Assembly (NCBI GenBank): GCA_015661035.1
Contig: JACVJA010000094.1
Span: forward strand, 1 to 6,154
DNA length: 6,154 bases
Direction: 5' to 3'
From: Candidatus Calidifonticultor daggyaiensis
GTDB taxonomy: Bacteria; Actinomycetota; Humimicrobiia; Humimicrobiales; Humimicrobiaceae
Position numbers and translations under genes: made by a program. Below are positions 1 through 6,154 of this stretch, piece by piece. Position 1 is the stretch's first letter, and every line of letters starts with the position of its first letter. A model generated the notes under the pieces. It saw nothing but the letters and a program-made list of their open reading frames with translations, ran no database searches and was not told the origin of the DNA.

Positions 1-1
1 T

Positions 2-571
2 GAAGAGGCAAAAGAATTAGTTGCAAATATTGGTTTTCCAGTTGTTTTAAAAATTGATTCACCCGATATTCTTCATAAATCAGATGTTGGAGGTATTAAA
101 GTTGGAATTAAAGATTACAAGGAACTAGAAGAGTCTTTTGAGCAAATATTATATAATGTAAAGAGATTTTTACCTGAAGCTAAAATTAATGGAATTTCAG
201 TTCAGGAAATGATTATAGACAAAAAAGAAACAATAATTGGTGTAAATAAAGACCCTCAATTTGGTCATATGATAATGTTTGGTTTAGGTGGTATTTATGT
301 CGAAGTATTAAAAGATGTTTCTTTTAGAATTGCTCCAATAACAAAAACAGACGCAGAAGAAATGCTTGAGGAAATAAAAGCCATAAAGTTATTAAAAGGT
401 GTAAGAGGGGAAAAACCTTCTGACTTAGCATCAGTTGTTGATACGTTATTAAAAATTTCTCAGCTTGTTATAGATTTTCCAGAAATTTTGGAAATGGATA
501 TCAATCCTTTGTTTGTAAAATATGAAGGATTAGGTTGTATTGCTGGAGACGTAAGGATCAGAATAGAATAA
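2..571 (+). CDS. ADP-forming acyl/acetyl-CoA synthetase, ATP-grasp region (5' partial)
   Basis: The reading frame is open from base 2 to a TAA at 569-571, giving 189 residues with the N-terminus outside the window. Near the visible start is FPVVLKIDSPDILHKSDVGG, the hallmark opening of the ATP-grasp domain in NDP-forming acyl-CoA synthetases (beta subunit or C-terminal half). It ends with an EMDINPLFV motif, matching the family's ELDINPL metal/nucleotide-binding segment, followed by a short closing strand. Family members interconvert acyl-CoA + ADP + Pi and acid + CoA + ATP; in anaerobes this often conserves energy as acetate is made. Others act on propionyl-, aryl- or branched acyl-CoA, so the substrate is uncertain. 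It cannot be seen whether the CoA-binding and ligase domains are fused upstream or encoded as a separate alpha subunit. The spacer after it (86 nt) separates it from plsX, so it may belong to another transcription unit. Confidence 0.88.
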   Translation, partial: EEAKELVANIGFPVVLKIDSPDILHKSDVGGIKVGIKDYKELEESFEQILYNVKRFLPEAKINGISVQEMIIDKKETIIGVNKDPQFGHMIMFGLGGIYVEVLKDVSFRIAPITKTDAEEMLEEIKAIKLLKGVRGEKPSDLASVVDTLLKISQLVIDFPEILEMDINPLFVKYEGLGCIAGDVRIRIE

Positions 572-595
572 AAAGTTAAAAATATTTAATAGATA

Positions 596-624
596 TTAAA
601 AAATAAAAATATAAAAAATATAAT
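596..624 (+). promoter_or_regulatory. Possible sigma-70-type promoter upstream of plsX
   Basis: The 86-nt spacer before plsX contains a perfect TATAAT at 619-624. A weak -35-like TTAAAA lies at 596-601, 17 nt upstream, matching TTGACA at four of six positions. Transcription from here would start about 25 nt before the plsX ATG and could drive the plsX-acpP-rnc-smc-ftsY cluster. In DNA this AT-rich, such hexamers occur often by chance, so this is only a candidate. Confidence 0.3.
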
Positions 625-657
625 TAATTTTAATTTATAACCAATTTTCTTTAGCTT

Positions 658-1686
658 ATGAAAAATTTTCTAGCTGATATTAATAACACCAACAATATAA
701 TTGTTATTGATGCAATGGGCGGGGATTTTGCACCTGATGAAATCATAAAAGGTGCAATGGAAGCTGCAAACGAACAAAACTTAAAAATAATATTCTCAGG
801 AAAAAAAGAGAAAATAATAGAAGTCTTTAAAAATAATCAAATAGATTTTCAAAATATTGATATAATTAATTCAGTTGATGATATTGCCATGGATGAATCT
901 CCCTCTGAAATTTTACGATATAAAAAAAATTCATCAATATATTTAGGCACACAAAAAGTTTCTGAATTAAAAAATAGTGCATTTTTATCAGCCGGGAATA
1001 CGGGTGCAGTTTTAGCTTGCTCATTATTTAATATAAAAAAAATTGATGGAATTTTAAGACCTGCTATTGCTGTCGTAATACCACTTGGCGATAAAAGATT
1101 TATTTTAATCGATGCTGGGGCAAATACTGAAATAAAACCAATATATTTAGCTCAATTTGCTTTAATGGGTAATATATATTCAAAAGAAATTTTTAAAGTT
1201 GAAAAGCCAAAAGTTGGACTTTTAAATATAGGTAGTGAAGAAAAAAAGGGTACTGAAGCTGTTATTCAAGCCTATCAAATGATTAAAAATCTAAATTTGA
1301 ATTTTATTGGAAATATTGAAGGCCGGGATATTTTTGAGGGTATAGCAGATGTGGTTGTCTGTGATGGGTTTGTAGGAAATATATTATTAAAATCAATTGA
1401 GGGCATGGCTAGTTTCTTTTTCAATGAAATTAAAAAATTGCTTTTACAAAATTTTTTCACTAAACTTACTGCACTTGGACTGAAAAAATATCTTAAACAG
1501 ATGAAACAAAAATTTAATTACGAACAATATGGAGGTGCGCTTCTACTTGGCATTAACGGTATAGTAGTAATTTCTCATGGTAGCTCCAAAGCATTTGCAA
1601 TAAAAAATGCTATAAAGTTAGCTGCAGAAAGTTTAAAAAATGATATAATTAATAAAATTACCCTACAAATTAAAAATTTTGTTTAA
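658..1686 (+). CDS. plsX: Phosphate acyltransferase PlsX
   Basis: PlsX makes acyl-phosphate from acyl-ACP and phosphate. This feeds PlsY, the first acyltransferase of bacterial phospholipid synthesis, and PlsX works as a peripheral membrane enzyme. The 342-residue product is close to the usual 330-345. Conserved blocks run in the family order: DAMGGD (18-23) followed by FAPDEIIKGA, LRYKKNSS (86-93), SAGNTGA (111-117), IDAGANTE (151-158), VGLLNIGSEEKKGTE (186-200), FIGNIEGRDIFEG (216-228), DVVVCDGFVGNILLK (231-245) and HGSS (307-310). The ATG is the first possible start because a TAG stop lies in frame at 652-654. It has no Shine-Dalgarno, and it adds about 12 residues before the point where most PlsX proteins begin. 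The gene is followed after 21 nt by acpP, which encodes the carrier of its substrate. Identification is secure; the exact start is slightly less so. Confidence 0.97.
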   Translation: MKNFLADINNTNNIIVIDAMGGDFAPDEIIKGAMEAANEQNLKIIFSGKKEKIIEVFKNNQIDFQNIDIINSVDDIAMDESPSEILRYKKNSSIYLGTQKVSELKNSAFLSAGNTGAVLACSLFNIKKIDGILRPAIAVVIPLGDKRFILIDAGANTEIKPIYLAQFALMGNIYSKEIFKVEKPKVGLLNIGSEEKKGTEAVIQAYQMIKNLNLNFIGNIEGRDIFEGIADVVVCDGFVGNILLKSIEGMASFFFNEIKKLLLQNFFTKLTALGLKKYLKQMKQKFNYEQYGGALLLGINGIVVISHGSSKAFAIKNAIKLAAESLKNDIINKITLQIKNFV

Positions 1687-1696
1687 AAAATATGCT

Positions 1697-1703
1697 AGGA
1701 GGT
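1697..1703 (+). promoter_or_regulatory. Strong ribosome binding site of acpP
   Basis: AGGAGGT lies four bases before a TTG and is a near-perfect anti-16S match. It fixes the acpP start at the TTG at 1708 and is the strongest such site in the window. That fits the very high ACP expression normal in bacteria and offsets the weaker TTG codon. Confidence 0.85.
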
Positions 1704-1707
1704 TAAT

Positions 1708-1941
1708 TTGGAAAATTTTGACAAGATTAAAGAGATTTTAGTGGAAGTTTTAGGTGTAAAAGAAGAAGATGTAAAATTAGAAAGTAAGTTTGTTGATGAC
1801 TTAGGAGCAGACTCACTTGATTTAGTTGAGTTAATTATGTCCTTTGAAGATAAGTTTGGTATAGAAATTAGCGACCAAGATGCAGAAAAAATAGTAACTG
1901 TAAAAGATGCATTAGAATACATTGAATCACATAAAAAATAA
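1708..1941 (+). CDS. acpP: Acyl carrier protein
   Basis: This 77-residue acidic protein has the standard ACP length. It carries growing fatty acyl chains on a 4'-phosphopantetheine arm in type II fatty acid synthesis and supplies acyl-ACP to PlsX. The attachment motif [10 protein letters not shown] contains the modified serine at S36, the usual position. It is flanked by helix I (residues about 3-15, ending in LGV) and by the acidic recognition helix II, then [23 protein letters not shown], typical of helices III and IV. The start is TTG, chosen because AGGAGGT stands just upstream and because the product then begins [11 protein letters not shown], as expected for ACP. It lies 21 nt after plsX and 32 nt before rnc. 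No fabD, fabG or fabH genes separate it from plsX, unlike the Bacillus or E. coli clusters. Confidence 0.98.
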   Translation: MENFDKIKEILVEVLGVKEEDVKLESKFVDDLGADSLDLVELIMSFEDKFGIEISDQDAEKIVTVKDALEYIESHKK

Positions 1942-1973
1942 GGAATTTTTTTTATATCATTTAAACTGTTTTA

Positions 1974-2693
1974 ATGAATGGAAATGGTTTATTAAGAACA
2001 AAGGTTAAAAGCTGGCTTTTAGGCTTAGGAATAGAACCGCTAGATTTAAAAATTTATATAGAAGCTTTAACTCATAGATCTTTTGCTAAGGAGATAAATA
2101 TTCTCTCACGTGGTAATGAACAATTAGAATTTTTAGGTGATAGTGTTTTATCTTTAATAGTTACAACCCATTTATACCATAATTTCTCATTTTATAGTGA
2201 AGGAAAACTTGCAAAAATAAGAGCTTTAATGGTCTCAGGAAAAACTTTAGCTTTATTTGCTAAAAAGATTAAATTAGACAAACAAATATTATTAAGCCAA
2301 AACGAAGAATTATCCTTTGGAAGAAATAAAGAGTCAATACTATCAAGTGCTTTTGAAGCTTTTATTGCTGCTATTTATATAGATAAGGGAATAAGCTTTA
2401 CTTCAAATTGGTTTCTAACTAAATTTGGCAGTTTTATTGAAGAAAAAATTATTCACCCAGAAATATCCGATTATAAAACTTATCTTCAAGAAATAATTCA
2501 AGCTGACTATTCAAAACTTGTAACGTATAAATTAGAAAAATCTGAAGGGCCAGACCATGATAAAATATTTTATTCGGTTGCAAAAATTGATGATAAAATA
2601 ATAGGTAAAGGTTCTGGAAAGAGCAAAAAAGAATCTGAACAAATGGCAGCTAAAGATGCATTAAAAAAAATTTATAACTTATCTTTTCAATAA
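1974..2693 (+). CDS. rnc: Ribonuclease III
   Basis: RNase III cuts double-stranded RNA, including the stems of the rRNA precursor, and acts as a homodimer in the cytoplasm. The 239-residue product has normal length. It has an endonuclease domain (about 8-155) with ALTHRSF (31-37) and the signature NEQLEFLGDSVL (48-59; E49, E52, D56), and a double-stranded-RNA-binding domain (about 166-233) with GKGSGKSKKESEQMAAKDAL at its end. The second catalytic block reads ILSSAFEAFIAAIYID. E128 is kept, but the position that is normally Asp (D114 in E. coli) appears to be S125. An in-frame TAA at 1962 limits the start, and ATG 1974 is the only sensible choice. No Shine-Dalgarno lies at the normal distance (AAGGA at 1940-1944 is 29 nt away). 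The gene sits between acpP and smc, as in many Firmicutes. Confidence 0.96.
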   Translation: MNGNGLLRTKVKSWLLGLGIEPLDLKIYIEALTHRSFAKEINILSRGNEQLEFLGDSVLSLIVTTHLYHNFSFYSEGKLAKIRALMVSGKTLALFAKKIKLDKQILLSQNEELSFGRNKESILSSAFEAFIAAIYIDKGISFTSNWFLTKFGSFIEEKIIHPEISDYKTYLQEIIQADYSKLVTYKLEKSEGPDHDKIFYSVAKIDDKIIGKGSGKSKKESEQMAAKDALKKIYNLSFQ

Positions 2694-2766
2694 AAAACCA
2701 ATTGTAATTTTAATCATTTTATAAATTAATTTTTTAAAAAAATATATATAGTTCTTTATAAAAATT

Positions 2767-2771
2767 GAGGT
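2767..2771 (+). promoter_or_regulatory. Ribosome binding site deciding the TTG start of smc
   Basis: GAGGT lies eight bases before the TTG at 2780. It supports TTG as the start codon, and the resulting N-terminus (MFLKNISLRGFKSF) is exactly where SMC proteins begin. The preceding 70 bases of the rnc-smc spacer are almost pure A/T and show no convincing terminator or promoter. Confidence 0.75.
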
Positions 2772-2779
2772 AAAATAAT

Positions 2780-5215
2780 TTGTTTCTAAAAAATATATCA
2801 CTTAGAGGTTTTAAATCTTTTGCAAAAAAGAGTATATTAGAATTAAAACCTGGTATAACTGTTATAGTAGGTCCAAATGGCAGCGGGAAAAGCAATATTG
2901 CTGATGCAGTGTCTTGGGTTTTAGGAGAACAAAGCCCTAGGTCATTAAGAAGCTCTTCTATGGAAGATATAATTTTTAGAAGTAGAAACGAGGAATTTGG
3001 AATTGCAGAAGTTTCTTTAACTTTTGACAATAGAGACAAGTTTTTACCTTTTGAATTTGATGAAGTTAAAATTACTAGAAGATTATACCAAAAGGGTGGA
3101 AGTGAGTACTTTATTAATTCAACTCCTGTAAGACTTTTAGATATTTTAGATTTAACATCTGAACAAGGAATAGGGAAAGGGCTTTATACAATTGTAAATC
3201 AAGGTGAAATAGATGAAGTTGCTGGATTAAAACCTTTTGAAAGAAAAGTGATAATAGATGAAATATTAGGAATTGCAAAACATAAACAAAAGAGAGATAA
3301 GGCTAAAAATAAACTTCAAAAGGTTTATTTGGATATAGAAAGAATTAAAGATTTAATGTTGGAAATTAAAAAAACAATGGATCCTTTAGAAATTGAATCA
3401 AAGAAGGCTCAAAAATATTTTGAAGTTTTTAATATGTTAAAAGATATTGAAATTTCACTATTCTTAGCAGAATTAAAAAATTACAATTTATTATGGAAAA
3501 AACAAAACGAAGAAATTGAAAAGATAAACAATGAAATTAAAAGAATAGATAAAAATATTTTAAAAACAGAAAACGATAAAATAAATTTTGAAACAAAACA
3601 AAAAGAAAATAGTGTAAGTTTTGAGGAATTGAAAAAAAAGAACAATATAATGAATAATTTAAAAAATAAAATTGATAGCAGTTTTCAGCTTGCTTTAAGT
3701 AAAAAAAATTCATTAATAACACTAGAGAGTTTAATAAGTTCTCAAATTAAAAGTTTAAAAAATTCTTTTAATAATTTAGATAGTTTAAATAATATTTCCA
3801 GCAAATCACGCGCAGCATATAGTACTAAAAAAGATGATACAAGTTATGAAAAAAAATATGCTGAAATTTATGATAATAATTACTTTGAAGACAGTAATAA
3901 TTTTACTAATCTTAATTTTAATGCAAATGATGATGATAATGATAATAAGCTAAAGATTATTAATAATAAATTCTTAAAAGTTAAAACAAATTTACTTAGT
4001 TTTTTTAATAGAATAAAAGCTTTAATTAAAGATGATATTAAAATTAATGAATTAGATAATGATTTTAGTATTATTCTTGATGAATTAGAAAGCTTAAAAA
4101 ATTTATTCTTAAGCAATAATAAAAACTTTAATCAACAAAATAAAGAAATTAATTTTAATGTATTTAAAATAAATATTGATACTAAAATAAAAAATTTAAC
4201 TAATATAAAAGATTTTTGTTGTAAAATAATTTTTAATATTGATAACCTCTACAAAATTTTGTCTAAATTAAGAAGAGTTTTTGAAGACTTAAATTATAAA
4301 TTCTATTTAGACTTTGAAGAAATTGTAAAAAATTTAAATAATTACAATTCAAAATTAGAAGAATATGTAAAGGATATCGCTGATTTAAAATATAAAAAGC
4401 AGAATTTAGAAAATGAATTATATAGACTAAATATACAAAAAGAAAGAGTTTCTGAGAAGGTTAAAGATTTAAGTGAAGAAATAGTTGAAAATTATAACAT
4501 ATCAATTGATTTTATTACTAAAAATTATCAGCCTGCAAAAAATTTAGATGAAGCAAAAAATACCACTAAAAAATTAAAAAATGAATTAAAACAATTTGGA
4601 AGTATTAATCCTAATGCAACTGCAGATTTTGAAGCATTAAATAAAAGATATAAATTTTTAGAAAAACAAAAAGTTGATTTAATTGAGAGTAAGAAGGACT
4701 TAGAAAAATTAATTGAAGAAATCAATCAAAGGATTAAAAATATATTTAATATAAAATTTGAAGAAATTAATAACTATTTTAAAATTTATTTCAACTTATT
4801 ATTTCCACTTGGGAAGGGTGAGCTTTATCTGCAGCATATAAATTTAGATGGAGATGATGATTTTGGAATAGAGTTAAAGGTAGATATTGGCAACAGTAAA
4901 GTAGTACCTTTATCATTACTTTCTGGTGGTGAAAAAGCTTTAGTTTCAATAGCTTTTTTATTTTCAACTTTTGCAGCTAATTTTTCGCCTTTTTATATTT
5001 TTGATGAAATAGATGCTTCATTGGATGACATGAATTTAAATAGATTTGTTAATCTTCTTAAAGGTTTTTCCAAAAATAGGCAAGTACTTATTATCTCGCA
5101 CCAAAAAAAAACAATGGAAATTGCTGATTATATTTTTGGAGTAACAATGCAGTCAAACGGGGTTTCAAAAGTAGTATCTGAAAGGATAAGCAAAGATAAT
5201 GCAACAGTTAATTAG
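2780..5215 (+). CDS. smc: Chromosome partition ATPase SMC, short form lacking a recognisable hinge
   Basis: SMC proteins bind ATP between two heads of a dimer and organise and separate the chromosome, usually with ScpA and ScpB. The N-terminal half-head shows Walker A GPNGSGKS (31-38), LGEQSPRSLR with R57 at the arginine-finger position, and the Q-loop VNQGEIDEV (Q141). The C-terminal half-head shows FGSINPNA (606-613), the signature LSGGEKAL (714-721), Walker B FYIFDEIDASLDD (738-750) and the H-loop ISHQKKTM (H774) leading into GVTMQSNGVSKVVS. Head-proximal coiled coils are conserved (DPLEIESKKAQKY at 201-213). The protein is 811 residues against about 1,150-1,200 in the family. No hinge is visible: between G164 and G607 there is no glycine, and between P202 and P585 no proline. 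Residues 341-390 are Asn/Asp/Lys/Tyr-rich low complexity and about 395-530 look like irregular helices. The frame is unbroken, so this is not a simple pseudogene. The start is TTG, supported by GAGGT. The 3' end overlaps ftsY. Confidence 0.95.
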   Translation: MFLKNISLRGFKSFAKKSILELKPGITVIVGPNGSGKSNIADAVSWVLGEQSPRSLRSSSMEDIIFRSRNEEFGIAEVSLTFDNRDKFLPFEFDEVKITRRLYQKGGSEYFINSTPVRLLDILDLTSEQGIGKGLYTIVNQGEIDEVAGLKPFERKVIIDEILGIAKHKQKRDKAKNKLQKVYLDIERIKDLMLEIKKTMDPLEIESKKAQKYFEVFNMLKDIEISLFLAELKNYNLLWKKQNEEIEKINNEIKRIDKNILKTENDKINFETKQKENSVSFEELKKKNNIMNNLKNKIDSSFQLALSKKNSLITLESLISSQIKSLKNSFNNLDSLNNISSKSRAAYSTKKDDTSYEKKYAEIYDNNYFEDSNNFTNLNFNANDDDNDNKLKIINNKFLKVKTNLLSFFNRIKALIKDDIKINELDNDFSIILDELESLKNLFLSNNKNFNQQNKEINFNVFKINIDTKIKNLTNIKDFCCKIIFNIDNLYKILSKLRRVFEDLNYKFYLDFEEIVKNLNNYNSKLEEYVKDIADLKYKKQNLENELYRLNIQKERVSEKVKDLSEEIVENYNISIDFITKNYQPAKNLDEAKNTTKKLKNELKQFGSINPNATADFEALNKRYKFLEKQKVDLIESKKDLEKLIEEINQRIKNIFNIKFEEINNYFKIYFNLLFPLGKGELYLQHINLDGDDDFGIELKVDIGNSKVVPLSLLSGGEKALVSIAFLFSTFAANFSPFYIFDEIDASLDDMNLNRFVNLLKGFSKNRQVLIISHQKKTMEIADYIFGVTMQSNGVSKVVSERISKDNATVN
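3926..3949 (+). repeat. GAT/AAT triplet tract inside smc
   Basis: An in-frame run of GAT and AAT codons encodes an acidic Asn/Asp stretch (residues 383-390, NDDDNDNK). It sits in the middle of the SMC protein, where the hinge would be expected. It looks like simple-sequence expansion in an AT-rich gene and probably forms a flexible, disordered loop. Length variation between related strains would be expected if it is neutral. Confidence 0.55.
5181..5186 (+). promoter_or_regulatory. Likely ribosome binding site of ftsY inside smc
   Basis: AAAGGA lies within the last codons of smc, 12 bases before the ftsY ATG at 5199. The spacing is a little long. Together with the 17-nt gene overlap, it suggests that ftsY translation is coupled to that of smc. 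Confidence 0.45.
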
Positions 5216-6092
5216 AAATCTAAATTTTATATGGAATAAATTTAAAAAAGTTGATAACAGTTTTTTACAAGAAATTGAAGAACAGCTAATATTAAACGAT
5301 GTAAATGCATTAACGGCTCAAAATTTAATAGAAGATATTAAAAAAGAAGTTTTAGAAAAAAAAATTAACAATTTAGAACAAATAAAAAATTTATTTAAAA
5401 ATAAAATAATAAGAATGTTATCAAGTGAACAAAATGATTTTGATATAAGCAATTTTACAAACCCAAATTATTTCAATGTAATTCCTAAAATTTGGATGTT
5501 TGTCGGAGTTAATGGCGTTGGAAAAACTTCCACTGTAGCTAAAATAGCTAATTTCTTTAAAAATTTAAATAAATCAGTTTTACTTACAGCAGCAGATACA
5601 TATAGGGCAGCTGCTTTTGAACAATTAGAATTTTTTGCAAAAAAACTCGGCTTACCAATAGTTCATCACCAGCGTTATTCCGACCCTGGCGCAGTAGTAT
5701 ATGACAGCATAGAAAAAGCAATATCAAAAAATATTGATATTGTTTTAATTGACACAGCTGGCAGAATGCACACTTCCCATAATCTAATGGAAGAATTAAA
5801 GAAAATAAAAAAAATAATTTTTAAAAAGATAAGTAAAGAACCAGATGAAATTTTAATTGTATTAGATTCAACAACTGGTCAAAATGCAAAAAATCAGGTT
5901 AAAATTTTTAATGAAGCGTTAAATTTATCTGGTATAATCTTAACAAAAACTGATGGTACTGCTAAAGGAGGCATAATTTTAACTATAAAAAATGAATTAA
6001 ATATTCCAATAAAATTTATTACAAATGGAGAAAAATTAAACAATTTAGAACTTTTTAACGCTGAAAAATTTGCAAATATTTTAGTTAATTAA
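5199..6092 (+). CDS. ftsY: Signal recognition particle receptor FtsY
   Basis: FtsY is the membrane-associated GTPase that pairs with Ffh of the signal recognition particle to deliver ribosomes making membrane proteins to the translocon. The 297-residue product is just the N domain (about 1-90, helical) and G domain. Motifs are G1 GVNGVGKTST (103-112; K109, T110), DTYRAAAFEQL (133-143), G3 DTAGRMHT (185-192) followed by NLMEELKKI, STTGQNA (224-230), G4 TKTDGTAKGG (249-258) and the closing GEKLNNLELF (277-286). GVNG and DTAGRMHT point to FtsY rather than Ffh, and there is no methionine-rich M domain. G4 is usually TKLDG; here it is TKTDG, which still meets the TKxD rule. There is no acidic A domain or membrane helix, so membrane contact would rely on the N-terminal helix (LIRNLNFIWNKFKK). 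It overlaps smc by 17 nt in another frame, a common smc-ftsY arrangement. Confidence 0.97.
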   Translation: MQQLIRNLNFIWNKFKKVDNSFLQEIEEQLILNDVNALTAQNLIEDIKKEVLEKKINNLEQIKNLFKNKIIRMLSSEQNDFDISNFTNPNYFNVIPKIWMFVGVNGVGKTSTVAKIANFFKNLNKSVLLTAADTYRAAAFEQLEFFAKKLGLPIVHHQRYSDPGAVVYDSIEKAISKNIDIVLIDTAGRMHTSHNLMEELKKIKKIIFKKISKEPDEILIVLDSTTGQNAKNQVKIFNEALNLSGIILTKTDGTAKGGIILTIKNELNIPIKFITNGEKLNNLELFNAEKFANILVN

Positions 6093-6154
6093 AATTATTT
6101 GAGTTAAAATGTATTATACACAATATATTTTAAGTTAATAAAATTATAAATTAA

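Noticed and set aside
581..597. Possible terminator hairpin after the acyl-CoA synthetase gene (AATAT...ATATT)
   Set aside because: The stem is only five A/T pairs with no following T run, so it is far too weak to be called a terminator.
1275..1460. Minus-strand open frame inside plsX
   Set aside because: It lies wholly within a secure gene, resembles no protein family, and has the composition of an antisense shadow. The same holds for the minus-strand frames at 1695-1922, 2734-3039, 3537-3722, 3880-4116 and 4528-4725.
2694..2766. Promoter or terminator in the rnc-smc spacer
   Set aside because: The spacer has a T6-A6 palindrome at 2730-2741 and several TATA-like hexamers, but no properly spaced -35/-10 pair and no GC-containing stem. 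In DNA this AT-rich it is not distinguishable from chance.
4211..4225. Rad50-type zinc hook in the SMC-like protein
   Set aside because: The cysteines are adjacent (CC) rather than CxxC, and the head motifs and the operon match SMC, not Rad50/SbcC.
2780..5215. smc as a frameshifted or degraded pseudogene
   Set aside because: One frame runs unbroken from a normal SMC N-terminus to a normal C-terminus with every ATPase motif intact, so an in-frame shortened gene fits better than decay.
6093..6154. Short reading frame (ATG at 6109) or promoter after ftsY
   Set aside because: The ATG opens only nine codons before TAA. TTGAGT at 6099 and TATTAT at 6112 are too close together for a promoter. No terminator hairpin is visible either.
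1..6154. CRISPR array, tRNA/rRNA, insertion sequence or prophage genes
   Set aside because: I saw no regularly spaced repeats, RNA-gene-like GC-rich blocks, transposase motifs or terminal inverted repeats. Apart from short spacers, the window is filled by housekeeping genes.

Overview
This is a 6.15 kb piece of a bacterial chromosome, very AT-rich (roughly one quarter G+C by eye). All recognisable genes lie on the + strand. The order plsX-acpP-rnc-smc-ftsY is a classic bacterial housekeeping cluster, and the version without fab genes resembles clostridial and other low-GC anaerobe arrangements. Tryptophan is encoded by TGG, the genes end in TAA or TAG, and no in-frame TGA interrupts them, which fits the standard bacterial code. 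The gene set and base composition suggest a low-GC, probably anaerobic bacterium, perhaps from an uncultivated lineage. The sequence does not allow a firmer placement.

Layout: (1) 2-571 is the C-terminal end of an ADP-forming acyl/acetyl-CoA synthetase (ATP-grasp part), cut by the left edge. (2) 572-657 is an AT-rich spacer with a possible promoter. (3) 658-1686 is plsX. (4) 1708-1941 is acpP, with a strong Shine-Dalgarno and a TTG start. (5) 1974-2693 is rnc (RNase III). (6) 2694-2779 is an AT-rich spacer ending in a Shine-Dalgarno for (7) 2780-5215, smc, also with a TTG start. (8) 5199-6092 is ftsY, overlapping smc by 17 nt. (9) 6093-6154 is a short AT-rich tail with no recognisable gene.

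The genes join membrane-lipid supply (PlsX makes acyl-phosphate from acyl-ACP; AcpP is the acyl carrier), RNA processing (RNase III), chromosome organisation (SMC) and membrane-protein targeting (FtsY). Close spacing and the smc/ftsY overlap suggest one operon or two adjoining transcription units.

The most notable point is the SMC protein. Both ATPase half-heads and the head-proximal arms are well conserved, but the protein is only 811 residues against about 1,150-1,200 for the family. I see no hinge domain. There is no glycine between residues 164 and 607, and the middle holds an Asn/Asp-rich low-complexity tract. This looks like a naturally shortened, hinge-less SMC that must dimerise some other way or work differently. 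A second point is RNase III, where a normally catalytic Asp appears to be Ser.
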